From: Acrocarpospora macrocephala
GTDB taxonomy: Bacteria; Actinomycetota; Actinomycetes; Streptosporangiales; Streptosporangiaceae
NCBI RefSeq assembly: GCF_009687865.1
Contig: NZ_BLAE01000023.1
Coordinates: 1 to 64,000, forward strand
Length of the DNA stretch: 64,000 bases
Reading direction: 5' to 3'
Positions 49,694 through 57,866 of the stretch are shown piece after piece. The position numbers and the translations under genes were made by a program. The notes below the pieces were generated by a model that had not been told where the DNA came from, searched no databases, and was given only the letters and a program-made list of their open reading frames with translations. Every line of letters begins with the position of its first letter. The stretch's first letter is position 1.

Positions 49694-50611
49694 ATGGCGG
49701 TCACACGGGCGGACGTGGAGCGGGCGGCAGATCGGATCGGCGGGTATGTGCTGCGCACGCCCGTCATCGAGGTCGAACCCGGGCGATGGCTCAAGCTGGA
49801 ATGCCTCCAGCACGCGGGCTCCTTCAAGGTCAGGGGAGCCTTCAACCGGCTCCTCGGCGCCACCCCGCCCGCCGCCGGGGTACTCTCGGCCAGCGGCGGC
49901 AACCACGGCCTCGCGGTCGCCTTCGCGGCCCGTCGCCTGGGCGTACGCGCGGAGATCTTCGTCCCCGAGGTGTGCGCGCCCGTGAAGATCGCGGGCCTGC
50001 GCGCCCTGGGCGCGGAGGTCGTCGTCGGCGGGGCGATCTACCAGGAAGCCCTCGAAGCCTCCTGGAAACGCGCCGCCGAGACGGGCGCCGTCGAGATCCA
50101 CGCCTACGACCAGCTCGACGTCGCCGCCGGTCAGGGCACGGTGGCCCTGGAACTCCTGGACCAGCTCGGCCAGGTGGACACGGTCGTGGTGGCCGTCGGC
50201 GGAGGCGGCCTGGTGGCCGGAATCGTCGCCGGTCTGGACGGCCGGGCCCAGGTGATCGCCGTGGAACCGGAACGTATCCCCACCCTGCACCGGGCCCTGG
50301 CCGCGGGCGAGCCCGTCCGCGTCGAGGTCAGCGGCGTCGGCGCGGACGCCCTCGGCGCGAGCATGCTCGGCCGCATCCCGTACGAGACCGTGGCCGGACG
50401 CGTCACCAGCGTCCTGGTCTCCGACGAAGCCATCGTCGAAGCCCGCCACGCGCTCTGGCACGAGCACCACATCGCGGTCGAGCACGCGGGCGCGGCGGCC
50501 CTGGCCGCCCTCCGCGGCGGGGCCTACACCCCCGCGCCGGGCGAGCGGGTGGCCGTGATCGTCTGCGGTTCCAACACCGATCCCGCCACCCTGGCCGTCA
50601 CACGTCGGTGA
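49694..50611 (+). CDS. Serine/threonine dehydratase (PLP-dependent)
   Basis: A 305-residue fold-type II PLP enzyme. Schiff-base Lys45 is in GSFKVRGA, the substrate loop is SGGNHG and the phosphate-binding loop is GGGGL. There is no C-terminal ACT-like regulatory domain, so it is a catabolic-type or small serine/threonine dehydratase and not biosynthetic IlvA. The start ATG 49694 is 9 bp after the trans-sulfuration gene, so the two form an operon that yields 2-oxo acids and ammonia. The 3' end overlaps the convergent npdG gene by 14 bp. Confidence 0.88.
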   Translation: MAVTRADVERAADRIGGYVLRTPVIEVEPGRWLKLECLQHAGSFKVRGAFNRLLGATPPAAGVLSASGGNHGLAVAFAARRLGVRAEIFVPEVCAPVKIAGLRALGAEVVVGGAIYQEALEASWKRAAETGAVEIHAYDQLDVAAGQGTVALELLDQLGQVDTVVVAVGGGGLVAGIVAGLDGRAQVIAVEPERIPTLHRALAAGEPVRVEVSGVGADALGASMLGRIPYETVAGRVTSVLVSDEAIVEARHALWHEHHIAVEHAGAAALAALRGGAYTPAPGERVAVIVCGSNTDPATLAVTRR

Positions 50612-51266
50612 CGCGGAGCCCGGCGTGAGCCTTGTACCGGCGGTTGATCGAGATCAGGTTGGCGGTGAAGGCCTCGATCTGGTGGGCGTTGCGGAGGCGT
50701 CCGCCGTAGATGCCGCGGACGCCGGGGATGCGGGCGGCCAGGGCCTGGACCAGATCCGTGGCCTCGCGGTCGTCGCCCAGGACCAGGACGTCCAGGTCGA
50801 TGGTGGCGACGGCGGGATCCAGGAGCAGGACCGCGGACACGTGGTGGAAGGCGGCCACCACCCGGCTTTCCGGCAGCAGCGCCGCCGCCTGCTGGGCCGC
50901 GCTGCCCTCCTCGACCGCCAGCGGGTACGCGCCCTGCTTGTCGAAACCGAGCGGGTTCACGCAGTCCACCACGATCTTCCCGGCCAGCTCCCCGGCCAGG
51001 GCCGACACGGTCGCCGCGTGCCCCTCCCAGGGCACCGCCACGATCACCACGTCGGCCGCCGCCGCGACCGCCGCGTTCTCGCCGCCCTCCACGAGTCCCG
51101 CGCCGCTCAGCTCGGCGGCGGCCGCGTGCGCCCGGTCGGCGTGGCGCGAGCCGATCAGCACCCGGTGCCCGGCCAGGGCGAACCGGTGCGCCAGGCCCTT
51201 GCCCTGGTCACCGGTGCCGCCCAGGATCGCGATCGTCAGTTCCGAAATATCATTCCGCTCAGCCAT
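50598..51266 (-). CDS. npdG: F420-dependent NADP reductase
   Basis: A 222-residue NADPH:F420 oxidoreductase (Fno/NpdG family). The Rossmann motif is ILGGTGDQGKGLA near 13-25, followed by the family's GSRHADRA motif, VVIVAVPWEGH near 75, and FHHVSAVLL near 140. It balances NADPH and reduced coenzyme F420, which supports an actinobacterial (F420-producing) host. Convergent, overlapping the dehydratase stop by 14 bp. Start ATG 51266. Confidence 0.92.
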   Translation of the reverse strand: MAERNDISELTIAILGGTGDQGKGLAHRFALAGHRVLIGSRHADRAHAAAAELSGAGLVEGGENAAVAAAADVVIVAVPWEGHAATVSALAGELAGKIVVDCVNPLGFDKQGAYPLAVEEGSAAQQAAALLPESRVVAAFHHVSAVLLLDPAVATIDLDVLVLGDDREATDLVQALAARIPGVRGIYGGRLRNAHQIEAFTANLISINRRYKAHAGLRVTDV

Positions 51267-51313
51267 GGGCTAGATCATGCCAGGCCCCCCACCGGGACCT
51301 GTCAGCCGTCCCC

Positions 51314-52462
51314 TCAGCAGTTGCTGATCGCCGGGAGCCCGAGCACCCGGGAGGCCAGCCAGGCGATCGCGAGCGGGCCGCCCTCGACCGCGCCCAGCAC
51401 GTGGCTGCTCGCCGGGACCGACGTCCACAGCACGTTGGCGCCCTTGGCGCAGTACTCGCGCCGCAGCGTGCGGCTGACCGCGATCGGGATGATCTCGTCC
51501 CCGGTGCCGTGGTAGACGAACATGGGCACGGACGGCTTGCTCGCGCCGAGCCGGTTCTCGGCCAGCCTGGCCTGCCAGTCGGGGCGGTGCATCACGTCGG
51601 TCGTGGTCAGGTCGGCCAGGTGGCGGCCGGCCAGCTTGGCTCTGATCTCGTCCACGCAGTCGTCGCGGGCGTCGTCGAACAGGGCCGCGCCCTCGGGGGT
51701 GAGGTAGCTCTCCAGGGCGAGCTCGGGGTAGGCCGCGTCCAGGCCGACGCCCGCCGCCGCGGCCAGGCCGAAGTCGGGGCCGCCGTCCACGTTGTCGGCC
51801 ACCGCCTGGAGGTCGGCCGGGACTCCGCCGGCGGCGACGCCCTTGAGTTTGAGCTCAGGGGCGTACGAGGAGTGCAGCTGGGCCGCCCACCCGGCCGACG
51901 AGCCGCCCTGCGAGTAGCCCATGATCACGACGGGACCGCCCGCCGCCAGGTTCGCGCCCGGGGTTCTGGTCGCCGCCCGGATCGAGTCGAGCACGGCCTG
52001 CCCCTGCGAGCGGCCCGCCATGTACGTGTGATCGCCCGGCGTGCCGAGCCCTTCGTAGTCGGTCACCGCGACCGCCCAGCCCTTGAGCAGCAGCAGGCTC
52101 ATGAACGCGAGCTCCAGCTCCGTCCCGTTGGCCATCGCCTGCGAGGGGGCGCACTGGTCGCCGAGGCCGTGGGTGCCGACCGCGTACCCGGCGACGGGAC
52201 GTTTCCCGAACGGATAAGACGCCTTCGGCACCAGCAGCGTGCCGGACACGATGGTGGCGGCGCCGGTCGCGGAGGTCGAGCGGTAGCGCAGGTGCCAGGC
52301 CTTGACGGGAACTTCCAGCAGCCGGCCCGGCGCGAGGTAGACGGTGGTCGGAGTGGCCTCGACGACGTCGCCGGGGGCGGCCGCGGAGGCGGGGGCGGGG
52401 ACCACGGTTAATAACAGGAGGGAGCCGATGGCGAGCACGGCGGATCTGACTCGAACGTGCAT
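51314..52462 (-). CDS. Secreted lipase/esterase (LIP-family alpha/beta hydrolase)
   Basis: A 382-residue exported protein. Sec signal peptide with AVLAIGSLLLLTVVPAPASA (cleavage near 28). The catalytic Ser is in MGYSQGGSSAG (near 190), the acid is in the YHGTGDEIIP segment, and the His is in ASSHVLG. This matches the secretory lipase family of actinomycetes and fungi. Conserved Cys residues near the ends (including the final NC) probably form disulfides. The start ATG 52462 directly precedes the signal peptide. Substrate (lipid or small ester) is not defined. Confidence 0.9.
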   Translation of the reverse strand: MHVRVRSAVLAIGSLLLLTVVPAPASAAAPGDVVEATPTTVYLAPGRLLEVPVKAWHLRYRSTSATGAATIVSGTLLVPKASYPFGKRPVAGYAVGTHGLGDQCAPSQAMANGTELELAFMSLLLLKGWAVAVTDYEGLGTPGDHTYMAGRSQGQAVLDSIRAATRTPGANLAAGGPVVIMGYSQGGSSAGWAAQLHSSYAPELKLKGVAAGGVPADLQAVADNVDGGPDFGLAAAAGVGLDAAYPELALESYLTPEGAALFDDARDDCVDEIRAKLAGRHLADLTTTDVMHRPDWQARLAENRLGASKPSVPMFVYHGTGDEIIPIAVSRTLRREYCAKGANVLWTSVPASSHVLGAVEGGPLAIAWLASRVLGLPAISNC

Positions 52463-52625
52463 GGTGAGGCCGCCCTTCGTGGCGTCACTACTCGGTGGAC
52501 GGCGCCGTGAGCTCGATAGTTACCCGGCAGTAGCCCATGGTCAAGGGGGCACGACCGGGAAAAATGTGACACGTGCCACCGGCAATGTGGCCGAACCCCG
52601 CCGCGCGGCCGTGACCTGGGGCACG

Positions 52626-53216
52626 ATGGAACGCATGGACGCCGCCGCGGTCAGATTCCTGCGGGAGGCCCTCGCCTCCACCGACTGGGTGGCCCGCACC
52701 CGCGAATTCGGCCGCACGCTCCGCGCCACCCGCTCCCCCGGCGGCCTGCTCCTGGTCGGCACCCCCGACGAGGAACCCTGGCACCTGACCGCGCACCTCA
52801 GCGACGAAGCGCGCCTGTCCGGCCTGGGCCAGCTCGCCCCCACCCTGCTCCGCTGGTCCCCTCCCCTGGACGCCCCCGCCCACCTTCGCGTCGGCCTGGA
52901 CCGCCTGACCGCCGCCACCCGGGGCGAAACCCTCTTGGTCGTGGCCGAGGATCAGGCCCCCGTCCCCCTGCTGGAACGCGTCGACGACGCCCGCAGAACC
53001 GGCGCCACCATCCTGGCCCTGGACGGCGGCGACCCCGATCTCGCGTCCCTGGCCCACGACGCCCTCTCCGTCCCCGAGATCGGCGCCCCGCTCTCCTTCG
53101 ACGGCGCCCAGCACCTGATCAGCATGGCCGCCGCCGAACTCCCGCACCGCGCGTCCCTGCGCGAACGCCTCGCCCGCCTCGCCGACCGGGTGACCGGGCC
53201 GCGGACCGCCGACTGA
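52626..53216 (+). CDS. SIS-like sugar-isomerase-fold protein, unknown function
   Basis: A 196-residue cytosolic protein. An N-terminal helix leads into GGLLLVGTPDEEPWHLT (near 34-50), then RGETLLVVAEDQAPVPLLERV and GATILALDGGDPDLASLAHD, an order resembling the Rossmann-like SIS fold. The usual SIS Ser/Thr-rich phosphosugar loop is not clearly present, so ligand binding may be changed. Start at ATG 52626 (GGGGC upstream); ATG 52635 is an alternative. It is followed within 2 bp by the convergent LysR gene. Confidence 0.55.
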   Translation: MERMDAAAVRFLREALASTDWVARTREFGRTLRATRSPGGLLLVGTPDEEPWHLTAHLSDEARLSGLGQLAPTLLRWSPPLDAPAHLRVGLDRLTAATRGETLLVVAEDQAPVPLLERVDDARRTGATILALDGGDPDLASLAHDALSVPEIGAPLSFDGAQHLISMAAAELPHRASLRERLARLADRVTGPRTAD

Positions 53217-53218
53217 CC

Positions 53219-54154
53219 TCAGGCGTCGCTCAGATCGGTGACCCGCTTGGTCAGCCGCGCCGCGGCCTCCCTGAGGGATTCGATGACCACGGCCTGCACG
53301 GGGTCGGGCTCGCCGGATTTGGTACGGCTCACGCGGGTGAGCGCCTCGATCCGCCGCGACCCGACACCGTGGATGCCGGTGATCACGACATGCCCCTCGG
53401 GGACGTCCAGCAGCGCCAGCGAAGGCACGATCGCGACCCCGTGACCTGCCGAGACCAGGTCCAGGGTGGGCGGGAACTCCGAGATCACGTGCACCCGGCG
53501 CGGGGTGAAACCGTGGAACTGGGCGAGCCGGTCCAGGGCCTGGCCGCAGGCCTGGTGCGGGACACCCGCCACCCAGGGCAGATCGGCCAGGTCGGACACC
53601 TCGCCGGGCGGGGCGATGCCCGGCGGGGCGACGATGCGGTACTCGTCGTCGTAGAGGCGGTGGCGGATCATGGACGGGAGGGCCGGGGTGGGCTGGCTCA
53701 TGTCGCGCTCGGTGACCATCAGGTCGACGCCGCCCAGGCGGAGTTCCTGGAGGGCGGGCTGACCGTACAGCTCGTGGATCACGGGGGTGATGAGCGGGTG
53801 GCTGCCGGCCAGCTCGGCCAGGGCGGGGACGAGCAGGTGGCGGATGACGGTGGGGAAGGCGGCGATCGTGACCGGGCCCGCCAGGCGTTCGGTGAAACGG
53901 TTGAGCTCGTGCCGGGCCTCGGCGAGCTGTTCCTCGATGCGCTCGCCGTAGGCGGAGAGCACCCGCCCGGCCGGGGTGACCGAGATCCGGCGCTGGGAGC
54001 GGTCGATCAGGGCGATGCCGACCTCGCGTTCCAGCTGGGCGAGCTGCTGGGAGATCGCCGACGGGGTCAGGTGCAGGGCTTCGGCGGCCTTCATGACGCC
54101 GCCCCTGCGGGCGACCTCGTGCAGAATGCGCAGCCGGCGGGGGTCGATCTCCAT
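53219..54154 (-). CDS. LysR-family transcriptional regulator
   Basis: A 311-residue LysR protein with the N-terminal winged helix (about 5-65, ILHEVARRGGVMKAAEALHL and SAISQQLAQLEREVG) and a periplasmic-binding-like effector domain. It is divergent from a small membrane protein gene, with a LysR-type TA-rich palindrome (ACTTAAGT, 54174-54181) in the gap. The likely target is that neighbour. Effector unknown. Start ATG 54154 precedes the HTH by four residues, as in many family members. Confidence 0.9.
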   Translation of the reverse strand: MEIDPRRLRILHEVARRGGVMKAAEALHLTPSAISQQLAQLEREVGIALIDRSQRRISVTPAGRVLSAYGERIEEQLAEARHELNRFTERLAGPVTIAAFPTVIRHLLVPALAELAGSHPLITPVIHELYGQPALQELRLGGVDLMVTERDMSQPTPALPSMIRHRLYDDEYRIVAPPGIAPPGEVSDLADLPWVAGVPHQACGQALDRLAQFHGFTPRRVHVISEFPPTLDLVSAGHGVAIVPSLALLDVPEGHVVITGIHGVGSRRIEALTRVSRTKSGEPDPVQAVVIESLREAAARLTKRVTDLSDA

Positions 54155-54173
54155 ACAGTAGAGCTTACGCTGG

Positions 54174-54181
54174 ACTTAAGT
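54174..54181. promoter_or_regulatory. LysR-type palindrome in the divergent region
   Basis: ACTTAAGT lies in the 74-bp gap between the LysR start (54154) and the small membrane protein start (54229), with a CTTA/TAAG T-n11-A-like arrangement around it. Position fits an autoregulatory LysR site; the sequence alone is short. Confidence 0.4.
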
Positions 54182-54228
54182 TTTCTTCACTTGCGCTACA
54201 GCACTGCACTCCCAGATGATTGACACAA

Positions 54229-54498
54229 ATGTCTACATTTATCACCATTCTTGGCACGGCCGGGGCGATTGCCCTGCTGATCGCATACGGCATGGTCTCC
54301 TCGTCGCGGTTGTCCGGCGACGGCGTCGCGTACCAGGCGATCAATCTGGGCGGGGCGCTCACGCTGGCGATCAACAGCGGGTATCACGGCGCCTGGCCGT
54401 CCGCGATCCTCAACGTGATCTGGACCGCCATCGGAGCGCTGGCCATCGGAAAGTTCATCGCGAAGCGCGCGGCCGCCCGCGCGGCGAAGGGAGCCTGA
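54229..54498 (+). CDS. Small CBU_0592-like membrane protein
   Basis: An 89-residue membrane protein with three hydrophobic segments: ILGTAGAIALLIAYG (about 6-20), YQAINLGGALTLAIN (about 35-49) and AILNVIWTAIGALAIGKF. Spacing and the GYHGAWPSA loop match the CBU_0592-like small membrane domain. The C-terminus is basic (KRAAARAAK). Function is unknown. It is divergent from LysR, its probable regulator. Start either TTG 54220 or ATG 54229; ATG is preferred. A triple 16-bp repeat overlaps the stop. Confidence 0.7.
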   Translation: MSTFITILGTAGAIALLIAYGMVSSSRLSGDGVAYQAINLGGALTLAINSGYHGAWPSAILNVIWTAIGALAIGKFIAKRAAARAAKGA

Positions 54499-54531
54499 CG
54501 CGAAAGGAGCCTGACGCGAAAGGAGCCTGAC
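54484..54531 (+). repeat. Three tandem 16-bp units, each with a TGA and AAAGGAG-like site
   Basis: Units 54484-54499, 54500-54515 and 54516-54531 are near identical: GCGAAAGGAGCCTGAC (first unit GCGAAGG...). The first carries the stop of the membrane protein. Each carries a good Shine-Dalgarno core. The last is followed directly by ATG 54532, which opens only a 13-codon frame before running into the convergent gene, so a downstream gene seems to have been lost. Confidence 0.85.
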
Positions 54532-54541
54532 ATGGTCACGG

Positions 54542-54964
54542 TCAGACGTGGGGCGCCGCGGACATCGCGTTGATGTCGTAGCCGTCCCCGACCACCCGCC
54601 AGCCGCGCAGGTCACGGCTGTGCGGCACGGCCTGAAAGCGGCGGATGCCCTCATGGGCGGCGACGACGGCCAGCCCGGAACCGCGCGCGTCGATCACGGC
54701 CTGCTCGGCGTGCCTGGCGGCGCGGCTCAGGGCCATGGCCACGGCGGCGCCGGTGTCGCCGGTGGCGAGCACCACGAAATCGGTGGGCACACCGTCGACC
54801 AGGGCGTCGGGGCGGTTTCCCAGCCGCCCGCGCGCCCCGGGATCCGCGGCCCCGACGGCGATCACCTCGTGACCGGCCGAGACCAGGAATTCGGCGACCC
54901 GTCGTTCGGCGTCGGAAAAACGACGAGCCCGCTCGTCCACCTGGCTCAGCCCGCTCTCCCCCAC
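54542..54964 (-). CDS. Small protein resembling a CdiA-type tRNase domain, probably degenerate
   Basis: A 140-residue protein with ERRVAEFLVSAGHEVIAV, then RPDALVDGVPTDFVVL and VIDARGSGL. The order resembles the C-terminal CdiA-type tRNA nuclease domain used in contact-dependent inhibition, in which the VDG-x-P-x-EFK segment is catalytic. Here the usual acidic-Lys end of that segment is DFVV, so activity may be lost. No CdiA scaffold, secretion signal or immunity gene is adjacent. The likeness is from motif memory only. Start ATG 54964. Confidence 0.4.
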   Translation of the reverse strand: MGESGLSQVDERARRFSDAERRVAEFLVSAGHEVIAVGAADPGARGRLGNRPDALVDGVPTDFVVLATGDTGAAVAMALSRAARHAEQAVIDARGSGLAVVAAHEGIRRFQAVPHSRDLRGWRVVGDGYDINAMSAAPHV

Positions 54965-55017
54965 CCATCCAGCTTGGCAGTTAACCGATGGGAATGTCCC
55001 CTATTTCCGGTCAAGGA

Positions 55018-55197
55018 TCAGTCGTCGTCATCGTCCTGGTCCTGGGCCTGCCACGCCTTGTTCCGCTCGGCCGCCGTCTTCAGGGCGTCCGCCGCCTCCA
55101 CCTCCGAGGCGTACGGACCCATCCGGTCCTTGTTCGGGCAGCCCTGATCGGGCTCGACGCGCATGTGCTTCAGACAGAACCACCATTGCTCGCTCAC
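55018..55197 (-). CDS. Conserved small actinobacterial protein, unknown function
   Basis: A 59-residue protein that begins SEQWWFCLKHMRVEP and contains GCPNKDRMGPY followed by a helical segment and an acidic tail of DDDDD. This resembles a small, widely conserved actinobacterial hypothetical family with an SEQWWFCLKHxxVE start. Two Cys and nearby His could bind a metal, but that is a guess. Start GTG 55197 with GAGG just upstream. It is divergent from map, with a 41-bp gap. Confidence 0.6.
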   Translation of the reverse strand: MSEQWWFCLKHMRVEPDQGCPNKDRMGPYASEVEAADALKTAAERNKAWQAQDQDDDDD

Positions 55198-55238
55198 GAC
55201 CTCATCTTGCCCCGTCAGGGCACAACTAGACTTGCCCC

Positions 55239-56087
55239 ATGACGACGCTGCTGCGCCCGGGGCGGATCTCACCCACCCGGAAGGTTCCCGCCCACATCGA
55301 GCGCCCGGAATATGTGGGCAAGCCGGAGCCCAAGCGCGGCGAATCAGACGTGCAGACCGCGGAGACCATCGAGCGCATGCGGATCGCGGGCCGGCTCGCG
55401 GCGCAGGCCCTGGCCGAAGTCGGCAAGCACGTGGCGCCCGGGATCACCACCGACGAACTCGACCGGATCGGCCACGAGTTCCTCTGCGACCACGACGCCT
55501 ACCCGTCCACCCTGGGCTACCGCGGCTACCCGAAGTCCCTGTGCACCTCGATCAACGAGGTCATCTGCCACGGCATCCCCGACGACACGGTGCTGCGGGA
55601 CGGCGACATCGTCAACGTGGACATCACCGCCTACATCGGCGGCGTGCACGGGGACACCGACGCCACCTACCTGGTCGGCGACGTGGACGAGGAGTCCCGC
55701 CTGCTGGTCGAGCGCACCCGCGAGGCCACCAACCGCGCGATCAAGGCCGTCGCCCCCGGCCGCCAGCTCAACATCGTCGGCCGCGTCATCGAGGCCTACG
55801 CCAAACGTTTCGGCTACGGCGTGGTCCGCGACTTCACCGGCCACGGCATCGCCCGTTCCTTCCACTCCGGCCTGATCGTCCCCCACTACGACGACCCCTC
55901 CCTGGCCGTCACCCTGGTCCCCGGCATGACCTTCACCATCGAGCCCATGCTCACCCTCGGCACCATCGACTACGAGATCTGGCCCGACCGCTGGACCGCC
56001 GTCACCAAGGACGGCAAACGCACCGCCCAGTTCGAGCACACCATCCTGGTCACCGAAACCGGCCACGAGATCCTGACCCTGCCGTAG
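55239..56087 (+). CDS. map: Methionine aminopeptidase, type I
   Basis: Removes the initiator Met from nascent proteins, co-translationally at the ribosome. The 282-residue protein has the full set of metal ligands: Asp in VNVDIT, Asp in DTDATY, His in FTGHGI, Glu in TIEPM and Glu in QFEHT. An N-terminal extension of about 35 residues, rich in Pro and Arg ([17 protein letters not shown]), is typical of an actinobacterial long type with ribosome-contacting region. A -10-like TAGACT at 55226-55231 would place transcription start at the ATG, so the mRNA may be leaderless. Not linked to rpsM/infA as in many genomes. Confidence 0.94.
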   Translation: MTTLLRPGRISPTRKVPAHIERPEYVGKPEPKRGESDVQTAETIERMRIAGRLAAQALAEVGKHVAPGITTDELDRIGHEFLCDHDAYPSTLGYRGYPKSLCTSINEVICHGIPDDTVLRDGDIVNVDITAYIGGVHGDTDATYLVGDVDEESRLLVERTREATNRAIKAVAPGRQLNIVGRVIEAYAKRFGYGVVRDFTGHGIARSFHSGLIVPHYDDPSLAVTLVPGMTFTIEPMLTLGTIDYEIWPDRWTAVTKDGKRTAQFEHTILVTETGHEILTLP

Positions 56088-56159
56088 TCCGGCCGCCGGA
56101 ATTCAACAGCCGGCCTCCTTCGCGCGTGTTCCATGCGACAGATCAAGGAGGCTCGGCTG

Positions 56160-56660
56160 GTGAATGATGATCACCTTTTCGCGAAGTTCGTCGCGGAATC
56201 GGGCGACGCGCTCCTGCGCTACGGCTTCGTGCTGAGTGGCAACCCCCACGACGCGGCCGACCTGACCCAGGAGGCGCTGATCCGGCTGCACCGCGTCTGG
56301 CCCCGGGTCCAGCGGACCCGCGACCCGGTGAGCTACAGCCGGATGATCATGACACGGCTGCACATCAGCGCATGGCGCCGGCGCCGGCGCGAACACCTGG
56401 CCTGGGACCCGCCCGAACGCGGCGTCCTCGACACGTTGCCCTCCGATTCGGAACGGGAGCTGTGGCACGCGCTCGCGGGCCTGCCCCGCAAACAGCGAGC
56501 CGTGCTCGTGCTGCGCTTCTACGAGGACCTGACCGACCCGGAGATCGCCCAGCTGCTGGGCATCTCCCGGGGCACCGTCCGCAGCCACGCCTCGCTCGGC
56601 CTGAGCAGGCTTCGCTCCGCCGTAGACCTTCGCCCCGCCACGAATGGAGATCGCTCATGA
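56160..56660 (+). CDS. SigE-type ECF RNA polymerase sigma factor
   Basis: A 166-residue ECF sigma factor with region 2 (about 5-75, including GNPHDAADLTQEALIRLH) and region 4 (about 105-160, LPRKQRAVLVLRFYEDLTD, then GISRGTVRSHASLGLSRLR). The start is GTG 56160 with AAGGAGG 8 bases upstream (56145-56151). The next gene overlaps its stop (ATGA) and is a membrane protein with a short cytosolic N-terminus, so the pair looks like sigma factor plus anti-sigma or sensor. Confidence 0.9.
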   Translation: MNDDHLFAKFVAESGDALLRYGFVLSGNPHDAADLTQEALIRLHRVWPRVQRTRDPVSYSRMIMTRLHISAWRRRRREHLAWDPPERGVLDTLPSDSERELWHALAGLPRKQRAVLVLRFYEDLTDPEIAQLLGISRGTVRSHASLGLSRLRSAVDLRPATNGDRS

Positions 56661-57808
56661 GCGACGAACTCGAAACCGGGCTGCGCGCGACACTCGGGCA
56701 CGCGGCCCAAGGCGCGCCGATGCTGCCGAGCGGCCTGGCGGCCCAGCTGATCACCCGTTCGCGGCGGCGCAGGACGCACGCGCGAGCGGTGGTCGCGGGC
56801 CTGGCCCTCGCCGCGGTGGCCGTGCCGGTGGGTCTGGTGGCGGGGGACCGCCCCGGCGGAGACGTCAGCACCGCCACCGCCGCCACGACGCCGCCCGAGA
56901 CCGCTCCCCGGCGTCAGGACCTCTACGAGCTGGCCATGAAGGACCTCACGCCGCTGGGTGACCGGCTGGCCGTCCAGGACCCCGGAGAGGGCCTCGCGAT
57001 GCTGCTGTGGTTCGCCAGGAACGAGAAGGGCGACACGCTCTTCTGCACGGCCAGCCAGTCCCGGTCCGGCGCAGGCGCCTACGGCTGCAATGAGCCGGAC
57101 GAGGAGAGCATGCCGACGGTCGTGGGCTCGACCAACCTGATCGCGGAGAAGGTGCTGTACTACGGCCTCACCAAGAGCGAGGTGACAGCCGTCACCACGC
57201 TCGTCGCCGGCGGCGACAAGATCCCCGGCAAGGTCGAACATCCGGCGGGCACGCCATGGGCCATCTGGACCGCGACCATCCCCCGCACGACCAGAATCGA
57301 CGCTTTCGAATTCACCGATGCCCAGGGCCAGGTGACGGAGCGAAAAAAGGAGTACGGCCGCCTGAGCGAAGAGTTCACCGCCGAGCCGGTGGGCCCCGCC
57401 GCGACGCTGCCGCACGACCTGGTGGCCACCCTCGTGAAAACCCCCGATGAGACGCTGATCTGGCGGCTCGACGGCAACGTGATCGGCCAGCACCTGGTCA
57501 GGGCGAAGGACCTGCTGACGAACATGGGCGGCGACCGGTACCCGGTGTCGATGCAGGACCGAGGCGCCCACTGGTTCGGCATCACCGAGTCGCGGACGGC
57601 CCGGGTGGACATGATCGCCCCCGACGGCACGGCCTCGACCGCCGCCACCCGGCCCAACCCGTGGAACATCGACGTACGCCTGTTCTCCGGCGTCCACCAG
57701 CGCACGAAGGACATCTACGCCGAAGGCTTCGAGCTGGTCGGCTACGACGAGGCGGGCACCGTGCTCTGGCGCGAGTCCCAGCCCGCGGTGACCCCGCTCT
57801 GGCGCTGA
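56657..57808 (+). CDS. Membrane protein coupled to the sigma factor (possible anti-sigma factor)
   Basis: A 383-residue protein. The first about 40 residues are a short cytosolic part, LETGLRATLGHAAQ then RSRRRRTHARAV, one membrane helix follows (about 43-62), and then a large extracytoplasmic domain with a Cys pair (near 136 and 147) and no motif I recognise. The ATGA overlap with the sigma factor indicates translational coupling. The layout suits a sigma-linked sensor, but no ZAS or known anti-sigma motif is visible. The gene ends before an intrinsic terminator at 57831-57866. Confidence 0.65.
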   Translation: MSDELETGLRATLGHAAQGAPMLPSGLAAQLITRSRRRRTHARAVVAGLALAAVAVPVGLVAGDRPGGDVSTATAATTPPETAPRRQDLYELAMKDLTPLGDRLAVQDPGEGLAMLLWFARNEKGDTLFCTASQSRSGAGAYGCNEPDEESMPTVVGSTNLIAEKVLYYGLTKSEVTAVTTLVAGGDKIPGKVEHPAGTPWAIWTATIPRTTRIDAFEFTDAQGQVTERKKEYGRLSEEFTAEPVGPAATLPHDLVATLVKTPDETLIWRLDGNVIGQHLVRAKDLLTNMGGDRYPVSMQDRGAHWFGITESRTARVDMIAPDGTASTAATRPNPWNIDVRLFSGVHQRTKDIYAEGFELVGYDEAGTVLWRESQPAVTPLWR

Positions 57809-57830
57809 CCGGACCGCGGTGAACGGCAGG

Positions 57831-57866
57831 ACCGGCTCCCCCGGATCAGGAGGAGCCGGTTTTGTT
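57831..57866 (+). terminator. Intrinsic terminator of the sigma-factor operon
   Basis: ACCGGCTCC (57831-57839), a 12-base loop, GGAGCCGGT (57852-57860) and then TTTTGTT. Arms are exact and a T-run follows, so it is a classical terminator. It overlaps the 3' end of the convergent CopD/CtaG gene. Confidence 0.85.
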
